From Azoarcus sp. DN11 (lineage in GTDB: Bacteria; Pseudomonadota; Gammaproteobacteria; Burkholderiales; Rhodocyclaceae), in assembly GCF_003628555.1 (NCBI RefSeq), contig NZ_CP021731.1, positions 3,224,001 through 3,288,000 of the forward strand: a DNA stretch of 64,000 bases, given 5' to 3'. A model generated the notes under the pieces. It saw only the letters and a list, made by a program, of their open reading frames with translations. It ran no database searches and was not told the DNA's origin. Both the position numbers and the translations under genes were made by a program. Numbering within the stretch: position 1 is the first letter of the stretch; each line of letters starts with the position of its first letter. Below are positions 1 through 10,406 of this stretch, piece after piece.

Positions 1-1
1 G

Positions 2-922
2 AAGTCGCGCAACATGCTCGTTCGCGTCGAGGGCCGGCTCGCGGCGGGCGTGACGCCCAAGGACGTCGCGCTGCACGTCATCGGCCGTATCGGCACGGCG
101 GGCGGGACGGGGCACACGATCGAGTTCGCCGGCAACGTCTTCCGCAAGATGTCGATGGAAGGCCGGATGACGGTCTGCAACATGGCGATCGAAGCCGGTG
201 CGCGGGCGGGGCTGGTGGCGGTCGACGACACGACGATCGACTACCTCAAGGGGCGCCCCTACGCGCCCTGCAGCAGCAAGTGGGATGACGCGGTCAAGGT
301 GTGGAAGACACTGCATTCCGATCCGGATGCGGTCTTCGATCGCGTGGTCGAGATCGACGCCGCCGCCATCGAACCACAGATCACCTGGGGCACCTCGCCT
401 GAGATGGTCGTGCCCGTCGGCGGCCGCACGCCGGACCCGTCCGCCGAAAGCGATCCGATCAAGCGCGATGCGATCGAACGCGCGCTCGCCTACATGGGCC
501 TCGCGCCGCTCACGCTGATTACGGACGTCGCGATCGACAAGGTCTTCATCGGCTCCTGCACCAATTCGCGCATCGAAGACCTCCGCGCCGCGGCCAAGGT
601 CGTCGAGGGGCGCAGCATCGCGGCCAACGTGAAGCTCGCGATCGTCGTCCCCGGTTCGGGGCTCGTGAAGGAGCAGGCCGAGCGCGAGGGGCTGGACCAA
701 ATCTTCGTACGTGCAGGCTTCGAGTGGCGCGAGCCGGGCTGTTCGATGTGCCTGGGCATGAACAACGACCGCCTCGGCGCCGGCGAGCGCTGTGCGTCGA
801 CGTCGAACCGCAACTTCGAAGGACGTCAGGGGGCAGGTGGACGCACCCACCTCGTGAGCCCGGAAATGGCCGCTGCGGCCGCCGTCGCCGGTCGCTTCGT
901 CGATGTCCGCGAATTGAACTAA
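2..922 (+). CDS. leuC: 3-isopropylmalate dehydratase large subunit, 5' end outside window
   Basis: Aconitase-family large subunit that, with LeuD, isomerises 2-isopropylmalate to 3-isopropylmalate in leucine synthesis. The frame is open from base 2, so about 305 C-terminal residues of a normally ~470-residue protein are visible; the ATG at 14 is internal. The 4Fe-4S ligand motifs are present: FIGSCTNSR and further on GCSMC, followed by the conserved [16 protein letters not shown] block and [13 protein letters not shown] near the end. Stop at 920-922 and leuD starts 10 bp later, so the two subunits are co-transcribed. Identity is certain from motif content; only the start is missing. Confidence 0.97.
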   Translation, partial: KSRNMLVRVEGRLAAGVTPKDVALHVIGRIGTAGGTGHTIEFAGNVFRKMSMEGRMTVCNMAIEAGARAGLVAVDDTTIDYLKGRPYAPCSSKWDDAVKVWKTLHSDPDAVFDRVVEIDAAAIEPQITWGTSPEMVVPVGGRTPDPSAESDPIKRDAIERALAYMGLAPLTLITDVAIDKVFIGSCTNSRIEDLRAAAKVVEGRSIAANVKLAIVVPGSGLVKEQAEREGLDQIFVRAGFEWREPGCSMCLGMNNDRLGAGERCASTSNRNFEGRQGAGGRTHLVSPEMAAAAAVAGRFVDVRELN

Positions 923-931
923 AGGGAAATC

Positions 932-1579
932 ATGAACAAATTCACCGTCCTCAACGGCCTCGTCGCGCCGCTTGACCGGGAAAACGTCGACACCGACGCG
1001 ATCATCCCGAAACAGTTCCTGAAATCCATCCACCGCAGCGGCTTCGGGCCGCATTGCTTCGACGAGTGGCGCTACCTCGATACGGGCTACATCGGCATCG
1101 ACCCGGCGAGCCGCAAGCTCAACCCGGATTTCGAGCTGAATCAGCCGCGCTATGAAGGCGCGAGCATCCTGCTGACGCGCGAGAACTTCGGCTGCGGCTC
1201 GTCACGCGAGCATGCGCCGTGGGCGCTCGAACAGTACGGTATCCGTGCACTGATCGGGCCGAGCTTCGCCGACATCTTCTTCAACAACTGCTTCAAGAAC
1301 GGCCTCCTGCCGATCACGCTGCCGGTCGAGGTGATCGACCGTCTTTTCGACGAAGTCGCAGCGACCGAGGGCTATCGCCTGACGATCGACCTGGAGAAGC
1401 AGGCTGTCGTGACGCCTTCGGGCGAGGCGATCCCGTTCGACATCGATCCCTTCCGGCGCCACCGGCTGCTGAGCGGACTCGACGATATCGGCGAGACGCT
1501 GCTCCACTCGGCCGAAATCGCGGCGTTCGAACGGGCGCATCTTGCGACCTCGCCCTGGCTCGGCAAACGCGTGGAGTAA
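932..1579 (+). CDS. leuD: 3-isopropylmalate dehydratase small subunit
   Basis: Swivelling small subunit of isopropylmalate isomerase, 215 aa, the usual length of proteobacterial LeuD. The N-terminus carries the family block [18 protein letters not shown], and the middle has the conserved [16 protein letters not shown] and [16 protein letters not shown] motifs. The start ATG at 932 is preceded by AAAGGGAAATC. The gene follows leuC directly. No small entericidin-like gene separates leuC and leuD here. No clear terminator is visible in the 52 bp before the convergent Rieske gene. Confidence 0.98.
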   Translation: MNKFTVLNGLVAPLDRENVDTDAIIPKQFLKSIHRSGFGPHCFDEWRYLDTGYIGIDPASRKLNPDFELNQPRYEGASILLTRENFGCGSSREHAPWALEQYGIRALIGPSFADIFFNNCFKNGLLPITLPVEVIDRLFDEVAATEGYRLTIDLEKQAVVTPSGEAIPFDIDPFRRHRLLSGLDDIGETLLHSAEIAAFERAHLATSPWLGKRVE

Positions 1580-1631
1580 CTGCCTCCAGGTGTTAAGCGC
1601 TTTCGGCCGGCAGCCCCCGGGCGCGTCGGCA

Positions 1632-1955
1632 TCAGCCAGCCGACGCCGCATCGACCTGCACGACGCCCCCTTCCACGCGCACCGCGAAGGTCGCAACCGG
1701 TTCGCACGCGGGCGGCGTGAGCGCAGCCCCCGTCACCAGCGAAAATCGCGAGCCGTGGCGCGGGCAGATCACCTCCTCGCCCTCGACGGCCCCCCACGAC
1801 AGGACCTCGTCTTCGTGGCTGCAGCGATCCTCGATCGCCAGGAAGCGCCCGCCGACGTTGAACACCGCCACTTCGCGCCCGTCCTCGAGCGCAACGACGC
1901 GGACCGTGTCGTCGGCGAAATCGTCCGCTTTCGCAACATCCATCCACTCGGCCAT
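1632..1955 (-). CDS. Rieske 2Fe-2S ferredoxin-like protein (NirD-type)
   Basis: Predicted 107-residue cytoplasmic Rieske domain. The paired motifs CSHED and CPRHGSRF supply the two Cys and two His ligands of a 2Fe-2S cluster. It resembles ferredoxins that accompany suf genes or the NirD/BphF group; its electron partner is unknown. It is the last gene of the suf run: its ATG (1953-1955) overlaps the stop of the DUF59 gene by one base (TGATG), implying translational coupling. A longer frame upstream exists but the MAEWMDV start fits the family and the overlap. The position suggests a role in electron supply or repair for Fe-S assembly, which is inference. Confidence 0.88.
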   Translation of the reverse strand: MAEWMDVAKADDFADDTVRVVALEDGREVAVFNVGGRFLAIEDRCSHEDEVLSWGAVEGEEVICPRHGSRFSLVTGAALTPPACEPVATFAVRVEGGVVQVDAASAG

Positions 1956-2335
1956 CACAGCAACCCCAGTTCCAGGCGCGCGGCCTCGCTCATGCGCGCG
2001 GCGGACCACTGCGGTTCCCACACCAGCTCTACGCTCGCCTCGCTGACGCCGGCCACGTCCTCGATCACGCACTGCACGGTGCGGGGAAAGCTCGCCGCGA
2101 CCGGGCAGCCCGGCGCCGTGAGCGTCATGCGGACGGCGACCTTGCCGGCCTCCTCGTCGACGTCGAGCCCGTAGATCAGGCCCAGATCGTAGATATTGAC
2201 CGGGATCTCGGGGTCGTAGATGGTGCGCAATGCAGCGATGACGTCCGACCGCAGGCCCGGCCCTTCCGGCGCCGGGGCCTGCACCTCGTTCGCTTTCGCC
2301 TGCTCGGCGCGGTGCAGCCAGTCGAAGATGCTCAT
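1955..2335 (-). CDS. DUF59/MIP18-family Fe-S maturation factor (SufT-like)
   Basis: 126-residue protein starting MSIFDWLHRAEQAK. It contains the DUF59 fold typical of SufT/PaaD/MIP18: YDPEIPVNIYDLGLIYG, then MTLTAPGCPVA with the conserved Cys, ending in VELVWEPQWSAARMSEAAR. Family members help deliver Fe-S clusters to client proteins. An upstream in-frame ATG exists, but the start at 2335 has GAGG upstream and gives the family length. It lies 10 bp after sufU and is coupled to the Rieske gene. I avoid a firm sufT symbol because naming varies between subfamilies. Confidence 0.9.
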   Translation of the reverse strand: MSIFDWLHRAEQAKANEVQAPAPEGPGLRSDVIAALRTIYDPEIPVNIYDLGLIYGLDVDEEAGKVAVRMTLTAPGCPVAASFPRTVQCVIEDVAGVSEASVELVWEPQWSAARMSEAARLELGLL

Positions 2336-2345
2336 TTCCCGCCTC

Positions 2346-2864
2346 TTACCCTTGCGTTCCCGCTTGTCCATCTGCCGCTCGTCCCGTCGAAACCGGTTCC
2401 GCCTGCTCATCCGGTTCGGTCGTTACCGGCGCAAGCCTGTCCTGCAGGGCGGCGACCAGCGTGTGCCACGCGAGCGTCGCGCACTTCACCCGCGCGGGGA
2501 ACTCCGCGACACCGGCCAGCACTTCCAGCTTGCCCAGCGGCGGCCCTGCCCCTGCGGCGCCCTCGTGTCCGGTGACCAGCGCATGGAAGCCGTCGAACAG
2601 CGCCCGCGCCTCGGCCTCGGTCCTGCCCTTCAGCGCCTCGCTCATCAGCGAGGCGGACGCCGTGGAGATCGCGCAACCGGTCCCCTCGAAACGCACGTCC
2701 TCGATCACGCCGTCGCGGGTCTTCACGAACAGCCTGATGCGGTCGCCGCACAGCGGGTTGAAGCCCTCGGCCTGATGGTTCGCATCCGCGAGCACGCCGT
2801 AATTGCGCGGCCGTCGGCCGTGGTCGATGATGAGTTCCTGGTACAGGTCGCGCAGCTCAGGCAT
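2346..2864 (-). CDS. sufU: SufU-type iron-sulfur scaffold / sulfur acceptor protein
   Basis: 172 aa from MPELRDLYQ. Has the IscU/SufU fold with ligand residues Cys39 and Asp41 (NPLCGD), Cys64 (GTGCAIS) and Cys128 (KCATL). The roughly 20-residue segment between the second and third Cys regions is longer than in IscU, as in SufU, which accepts sulfur from SufS via zinc. About 35 extra residues rich in Pro/Glu/Gln follow the core and look poorly ordered. The start overlaps the end of sufS by 8 bp, so translation is coupled to its partner. Present in addition to a separate IscU at 38.7-39.1 kb. Confidence 0.93.
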   Translation of the reverse strand: MPELRDLYQELIIDHGRRPRNYGVLADANHQAEGFNPLCGDRIRLFVKTRDGVIEDVRFEGTGCAISTASASLMSEALKGRTEAEARALFDGFHALVTGHEGAAGAGPPLGKLEVLAGVAEFPARVKCATLAWHTLVAALQDRLAPVTTEPDEQAEPVSTGRAADGQAGTQG

Positions 2865-4134
2865 CGCCGAACACCTCCCGCACCTTCTCCAGCGCGGCGA
2901 ACAGGGCGGCGACGTCCTCATGCGTGTTGTACAGCGCGAACGACGCCCGCACCGTCGCCGCGACGCCGAAGCGCTCCATCAGCGGCATCGCGCAGTGGTG
3001 TCCGGTGCGCACCGCGACCCCCTCGTGGTCGAGGATGGAGCCGACATCGTGCGCGTGCACGTCCTCCAGCACGAAGGACAGGATCGCGGCCTTCTCGCGC
3101 GCCGTGCCGATCAGCCGCAGCCCCGGAAACGCCTGCGCCCGCTCCGTCGCATCACGCAACAATGCGTGTTCGTGTGCCGCGATCACGTCGAAGCCGACGC
3201 CCCGGACGTAGCGCATCGCCTCGGCGAGCGCGATTGCGCCGGCGATGTTGGGCGTGCCCGCCTCGAACTTGTACGGCAGGTCGTTGTAGGTCGTGCGCGC
3301 GAAACTCACCTGGCGGATCATGTCGCCGCCCCCCTGCCACGGCGGCATCGCCTCCAGCAGCGCGCGCCGCCCGTACAGCACCCCGGTGCCGGTCGGCCCG
3401 TAGAGCTTGTGGCCGGAGAAGGCGTAGAAATCGCAATCGAGCGCCTGCACGTCGATCGCCACATGCGGCACCGCCTGCGCGCCGTCGAGCAGCACCGGCA
3501 CGCCGCGCGCATGCGCCTGCGCGATCAGCTCACGCACCGGGTTGATCGTGCCCAGCGCGTTCGACACGTGCGTCAGCGCGACGATGCGCGTGCGCGGCGA
3601 CAGCAGCGTCCCGAAGGCCTCGACGTCCAGCTCGCCGCGCTCATCCACCGGCACGACCTTCAGCACCGCGCCGCTGCGCTCGCACGCGAGCTGCCACGGC
3701 ACGATGTTGGAATGGTGCTCCATGCCGGTGATGAGGATCTCGTCGCCAGCGCGGAAATGGGCACCGAAACTGTTGGCGACGAGATTGATCGCCTCGGTGG
3801 TGCCGCGCACGAACACGATCTCCTCGCGCTGCGCGGCGTTGAGGAATTCCCGCGCGGTGTCGCGCGCACCCTCGTAGGCGTCGGTCGCCTCCTGGCTCAG
3901 TCGATGCACGCCGCGATGCACGTTCGCGTTGAGGTGTTCGTAGTAGTGCGCCTCCACGTCGATCACGCACCGGGGCTTCTGGCTGGTCGCGCCGTTGTCG
4001 AGGTAGACCAGCGGACGACCATTCACCGCGCGCGCGAGGATGGGAAAGTCCGCACGCCGGCGCGCGATGTCGCCCGCTGCGTCGGTGTCCGCCACCCTGC
4101 CCAGCGCCGCACGTTCCTTCGGGTCGTCGCGCAT
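2857..4134 (-). CDS. sufS: Cysteine desulfurase, SufS class
   Basis: PLP-dependent class V aminotransferase-fold enzyme, 425 aa, that removes sulfur from cysteine for cluster assembly. Visible are the N-terminal YLDNGATSQKP, the PLP-lysine motif FSGHKLYGPTG, and the catalytic cysteine Cys381 in VRTGHHCAMPLMERF, the RxGHHC signature of group II (SufS) enzymes. It sits in sufB-C-D-S-U order, 20 bp after sufD, and overlaps sufU by 8 bp, which matches the known SufS-SufU pairing. An N-terminal extension of about 25 residues precedes the core. Confidence 0.96.
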   Translation of the reverse strand: MRDDPKERAALGRVADTDAAGDIARRRADFPILARAVNGRPLVYLDNGATSQKPRCVIDVEAHYYEHLNANVHRGVHRLSQEATDAYEGARDTAREFLNAAQREEIVFVRGTTEAINLVANSFGAHFRAGDEILITGMEHHSNIVPWQLACERSGAVLKVVPVDERGELDVEAFGTLLSPRTRIVALTHVSNALGTINPVRELIAQAHARGVPVLLDGAQAVPHVAIDVQALDCDFYAFSGHKLYGPTGTGVLYGRRALLEAMPPWQGGGDMIRQVSFARTTYNDLPYKFEAGTPNIAGAIALAEAMRYVRGVGFDVIAAHEHALLRDATERAQAFPGLRLIGTAREKAAILSFVLEDVHAHDVGSILDHEGVAVRTGHHCAMPLMERFGVAATVRASFALYNTHEDVAALFAALEKVREVFGDA

Positions 4135-4154
4135 CGTCGATCTCCTGTATCACC

Positions 4155-5470
4155 TCAAGCGGCTTCGGGCAGCGCGCCCGGCAGCAGCGATTCGAGCCGC
4201 GCCCGCAGCGGGCCGTGTTCGATGCCGGCCAGCGCGTCGGCGGCAAAGGCGCGGATCAGCAGCGCCCGCGCGTCGCTTTCGCCGATGCCGCGCGCGCGCA
4301 GGTAATGCAGCTGGTCCGCGTCGAGCTGACCGACCGTCGCACCATGCGCGCACTTCACGTCGTCCGCCCAGATTTCCAATTGCGGCTTGGTGTCGACTTC
4401 GGCCTCTTCGGACAGCAGCAGGTTCCGGTTCGATTGCAGCGCATCGGTGCGCTGCGCATCCGGTCGCACGATCACGCGGCCGTTGAACACCGCCCGCGCC
4501 GCGCCGTCGAGCACGCCCTTGTAAAGCTCGCGGCTCGTGCCGTGCGGACTGGCGTGGTCGATGCACGTGTGATGGTCGATGTGCTGCCGCGCGCTGCCGA
4601 CGTACAGGCCCGAGAGCCGCGCCTCGCAGCCTTCCGCAGCGAGGCGCGTCGCAATCGCGGCGCGCGCGAGTTGCCCGCCGAAGGCGAACGCGTGCGACAC
4701 GAAGGCGCTGTCCTGCCCCTGCTCCGCCGCGACGTCCGCGACATGGAATCCCTTGCGCCCCTCCTGCTGCAGTTTCGTGTGCGCGATGCGTGCGCCGCGA
4801 CCGAGCACGATGCGCGTCACCGTATCGCTCAGATAGCCCGCGCCGTCCGGCCCGACGTGGTGCTCAATCACGGTCGCCCGGGCGCCGGCCCCGACCCGGA
4901 TCAGGTTGCGCGGAAACACCGCGAGATCGCTGCGCGTCGTGACGAACAGCAGATGCACCGGCGTGTCGAGTTCGACGCCGGGCGCCAGATCGATCCACGC
5001 GCCGTCGCACCACAACGCGTCGTTGACCAGCCTGAAGCCGTCCGCCCCCTCGCTGCCGTCGGCGAACCACTCTTCCGCGTCGCCGCCACCTTCAGCGACA
5101 ATCGCCGCGAGGCTTCCGACCCTGGCCCCGGCCGGCAAGCGCCCCGGATCCGACAGCCCCGCCACGAGACGTCCATCGACGAACACCAGTCGCCGCGTCC
5201 CGCCGATTGCATGGCGCTGCACCACGGCGCGCACTGCGTCGGGTGCAACGGTCTCGCTCTCGACCCCGAACGCCCGCCGCGCGATCGCGGCGACGCTCGT
5301 GTATTTCCACTCTTCGTCACGCGTCGTCGGCAGGCCCCGCGCCGCAAGGCGCTCGATCGCCTCGTCGCGCCGGCGCCGCAGCCACGGCAACGTGGCCCCA
5401 GGGAGTCGCGCCGCGAGCGACGGGTAGGCCGACAGCAATCCCGGCACGCAGGGTTCATCCGGGCCGATTC

Positions 5471-5474
<4 letters not shown>
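4155..5474 (-). CDS. sufD: Fe-S cluster assembly protein SufD
   Basis: 439 aa, right-handed beta-helix SufB/SufD family. The C-terminal half carries characteristic text: FNGRVIVRPDAQRTDALQSN, then LLLSEEAEVDTKPQLEIWADDVKCAHGATVGQLD, and a terminal helical segment (YLRARGIGESDARALLIRAF). Forms the SufBC2D scaffold complex with SufB and SufC. The start overlaps the sufC stop by 4 bp (5471-5474, ATGA). The N-terminal third is divergent, as is usual for SufD. Confidence 0.96.
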
Positions 5475-6253
<779 letters not shown>

Positions 6254-6275
6254 GGCGGCCCCTCAGTTGCGTTCC

Positions 6276-7724
<1,449 letters not shown>

Positions 7725-7757
7725 CCTGCGATCCTCCATGGCCGGAACACGCGGCCA

Positions 7758-7773
7758 TCCTGACTAGTTAGGA
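7758..7773. promoter_or_regulatory. Near-palindromic candidate operator upstream of sufB
   Basis: TCCTGACTAGTTAGGA matches its own reverse complement in seven of eight base pairs. It lies 34 bp upstream of the sufB start in the 208-bp divergent gap before the Lon-family gene. The spacing of its CC and GG pairs does not fit the IscR type 2 consensus as I recall it. The binding protein is unknown; operator function is inference from symmetry and position. Confidence 0.4.
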
Positions 7774-7932
7774 CCCGCACACCGGGGTTTCGTTCCGGGC
7801 CATTCCCACGCCAATGGCATGGTTTTTCCCGTGCGCGAACAAATGTCTCGCAAACTGCCGCCTCATCCAGTTTAATGATGAATGAAGCACCGGGAATCCG
7901 GAGCGAATATCTGGATGCAGGAGATCGTGACC

Positions 7933-10380
7933 ATGCCCGCAGTCCCCCCGCTCGAACCGCAACAGTTGTGCACCCGCTGCGCCCCCGAACTTCTCGACTT
8001 CGACACGACCGACGCCCTCCCCGAATCCGACGCGATCTTCGGCCAGGAACGCGCCGTCGAGGCCGTGCGGCTGGCGCTGGAGATCGACGCCCCCGGCTAC
8101 AACCTGTTCGTGCTCGGCGAACCTGGCGGCGGCCGCCACGCCACCGTCCGCCGCCTGCTGGAAGCCCACGCCGGCACGCTGCCGCCGCCCGGCGACTGGA
8201 TCTACATCAACAATTTCGCCGAACCCAACCATCCCCACTCGCTGCAGCTGCCCGCAGGGCGCGGCGCACAGCTGCGCGACGACATGCAGCAGTTCGTCTC
8301 CGAACTGGGCCAGGCCATCACCGCCGGCTTCGACAGCGACGAATATCGCGCGCGTACCGAGGCGATCCAGGAGGAATTCAAGCAGCGCGAGGAAAGCGAA
8401 CTGCGTGCGCTGGGCGACGAGGCGAGCGACAAGGGCGTCGCCTTCCTGCGCACCCCCCAGGGATTCGCCTTCGTGCCGATGAAGGGCGAAGAGAGCCTGG
8501 ACCCGGAAGCGTTCAACGCCCTGCCTGAAGAGGAACGCGAGCGCATCAGCAAGATCATCGAGGCGTTGCGCGAAAAGCTGCACAGGCTGCTGCAGCATTT
8601 CCCCCGCCAGCGCCGCGAAATGCAGGCGCGCATGCGCGCCGCCAGCCGCGAGACGCTGGAACTCGCAGTCGGCCATCTGATCGAGGAACTGAAGGAACGC
8701 CACGCCGACCTGCCCGCGATCGAGGCCTTCCTCGACAAGGTCCTGCGCGACGTCGTCGAGGTCGGCCAGGAACTGCGCGAACAGGCGAGCAAGAGCGATT
8801 CGTCCGGCCCCGGCGAAGGCGGCATCTCGGCACAGCGCTACCAGGTCAATCTGCTCGTCGACCAGGACGGACGCAGCACCGCGCCAATCGTGTTCGAGGA
8901 TCACCCGACCTTCCCCAACCTCGTCGGCCGAGTCGATCAGGTCGCCCACATGGGCACCCTGGTCACCAACTTCACCCTCATCCGCGCCGGCGCCCTGCAC
9001 CGCGCCAACGGCGGCTACCTGATCCTCGACGCCGAAAAGATCCTGGTTCAGCCCTACGCCTGGGAAGGGCTGAAGCGCTCGCTCAAATCCGGGCAGGTAC
9101 GCATCGAGTCGCTCGCCCAGGTGTTCGGCTGGGTCGGCTCGCTGCCCCTCGAACCCGATCCGATCCCGCTCTCGGTCAAGGTGGTCCTCGTCGGCCAGCC
9201 CCGCCACTACTACCTGCTGAAGGCGCTCGACCCCGAGTTCGACGAGCTCTTCAAGATCGGCGCCGATTTCGAGGACGTCGTCGAGCGCACGCCCGACAAC
9301 ACGCGCCGCTACCTGCACAAGGCCGCGTCGCTCGCCCGCCAGCAGGGCCTGCTGCCGCTCGACCGCGATGCGGCCGGCCGCCTCGTCGAATACGCCTCGC
9401 GCCTTGCCGAGGACGCTGGCAAGCTGTCGACGCGCACCCGCGAACTCGCCGACCTGCTGCGCGAAGCGGACCACGCAGCACGCGCGGCCGGGCAGCGCGC
9501 GATGCGGCGCGCGGACATCGAAGCGGCGCTGGCCGCCCGCATCGAGCGCGCCGACCGTCTGCGCGACGCCGTCCACGACGCCGTGCTGCGCGACACCCTG
9601 CTGATCTCCACGACCGGTGCCGAAGTCGGCCAGATCAACGGCCTCGCCGTCATCGACCTGGGCGACTTCCGCTTCGGACGGCCCACGCGCATCACCGCCA
9701 CTGCCCGCCTCGGCGACGGCGACGTCATCGACATCGAGCGCAAGGCCGAGCTCGGGCGAGCCATCCACACCAAGGGCGTGATGATCCTGTCCGCCTTCCT
9801 CGCCTCGCGCTACGCCTCGAACCGCCCCCTGTCGCTGTCGGCGAGCCTGGTGTTCGAGCAATCCTACGGCCCGGTCGAAGGCGACAGCGCCTCGCTCGCC
9901 GAACTGTGCGCGCTGTTCTCGGCGCTCTCCGGCCTGCCCATCCTGCAGTCGCTGGCGATTACCGGCTCGATCAACCAGCACGGCAAGGTCCAGGCGATCG
10001 GCGGCGTCAACGAGAAGATCGAGGGCTTCTTCGACATCTGCAAGGCGCGCGGCCTCACCGGCGAGCAGGGCGTGCTGATCCCGCAGTCCAACGTCAAGCA
10101 CCTGATGCTGCGCGACGACATCGTGCAGGCCGCCACGGCCGGACGCTTCCACATCTACCCCATCGCCACCGTCGACGAGGCGATCACGCGCCTCACCGGC
10201 GTCGCCGCCGGCGAAGCCGACGCAAAAGGCGCCTACCCCGAAGGCAGCGTCAACCAGCGCATCGAAGCGCGTATCGAAGAACTCATCGCCCTGCGCAAGG
10301 AATTCGCCAACGGCAAACGCGGCGCGAAGGGCAACGGCAAGGCGACGCGGACCCGGGAGCCGAATGACGGTCTAAAGTAA
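7933..10380 (+). CDS. Lon-family ATP-dependent protease (LonB/YcbZ-like AAA_32 type)
   Basis: 815 aa from the ATG at 7933, which has AGGAG nine bases upstream; two upstream in-frame ATGs lack a ribosome site. N-terminal region has a P-loop variant GEPGGGRHAT, a long helical insert (about residues 110-270), and an AAA module including FPNLVGRVDQVAHMG and GGYLILDAEKIL. The C-terminal Lon protease domain has the catalytic serine in EGDSASLAE and the lysine in INQHGKVQAIGGVNEKIEGF. Members act in heat or aminoglycoside stress proteolysis. The C-terminal 50 residues are Lys/Arg/Gly rich. Divergent from sufB. Confidence 0.92.
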   Translation: MPAVPPLEPQQLCTRCAPELLDFDTTDALPESDAIFGQERAVEAVRLALEIDAPGYNLFVLGEPGGGRHATVRRLLEAHAGTLPPPGDWIYINNFAEPNHPHSLQLPAGRGAQLRDDMQQFVSELGQAITAGFDSDEYRARTEAIQEEFKQREESELRALGDEASDKGVAFLRTPQGFAFVPMKGEESLDPEAFNALPEEERERISKIIEALREKLHRLLQHFPRQRREMQARMRAASRETLELAVGHLIEELKERHADLPAIEAFLDKVLRDVVEVGQELREQASKSDSSGPGEGGISAQRYQVNLLVDQDGRSTAPIVFEDHPTFPNLVGRVDQVAHMGTLVTNFTLIRAGALHRANGGYLILDAEKILVQPYAWEGLKRSLKSGQVRIESLAQVFGWVGSLPLEPDPIPLSVKVVLVGQPRHYYLLKALDPEFDELFKIGADFEDVVERTPDNTRRYLHKAASLARQQGLLPLDRDAAGRLVEYASRLAEDAGKLSTRTRELADLLREADHAARAAGQRAMRRADIEAALAARIERADRLRDAVHDAVLRDTLLISTTGAEVGQINGLAVIDLGDFRFGRPTRITATARLGDGDVIDIERKAELGRAIHTKGVMILSAFLASRYASNRPLSLSASLVFEQSYGPVEGDSASLAELCALFSALSGLPILQSLAITGSINQHGKVQAIGGVNEKIEGFFDICKARGLTGEQGVLIPQSNVKHLMLRDDIVQAATAGRFHIYPIATVDEAITRLTGVAAGEADAKGAYPEGSVNQRIEARIEELIALRKEFANGKRGAKGNGKATRTREPNDGLK

Positions 10381-10406
10381 GTAGGCAGACGAACCGGAGG
10401 CGTGCG

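Noticed and set aside
8101..8160. Degenerate P-loop (GEPGGGRHA) of the Lon-family protease as a sign of a dead ATPase
   Set aside because: As I recall, GxPGxGR variants are common in this AAA_32 family, so it is not specific to this gene.
7768..10152. 794-codon minus-strand frame opposite the Lon-family gene
   Set aside because: Mirror of a well-supported protease gene; no motifs or ribosome site.
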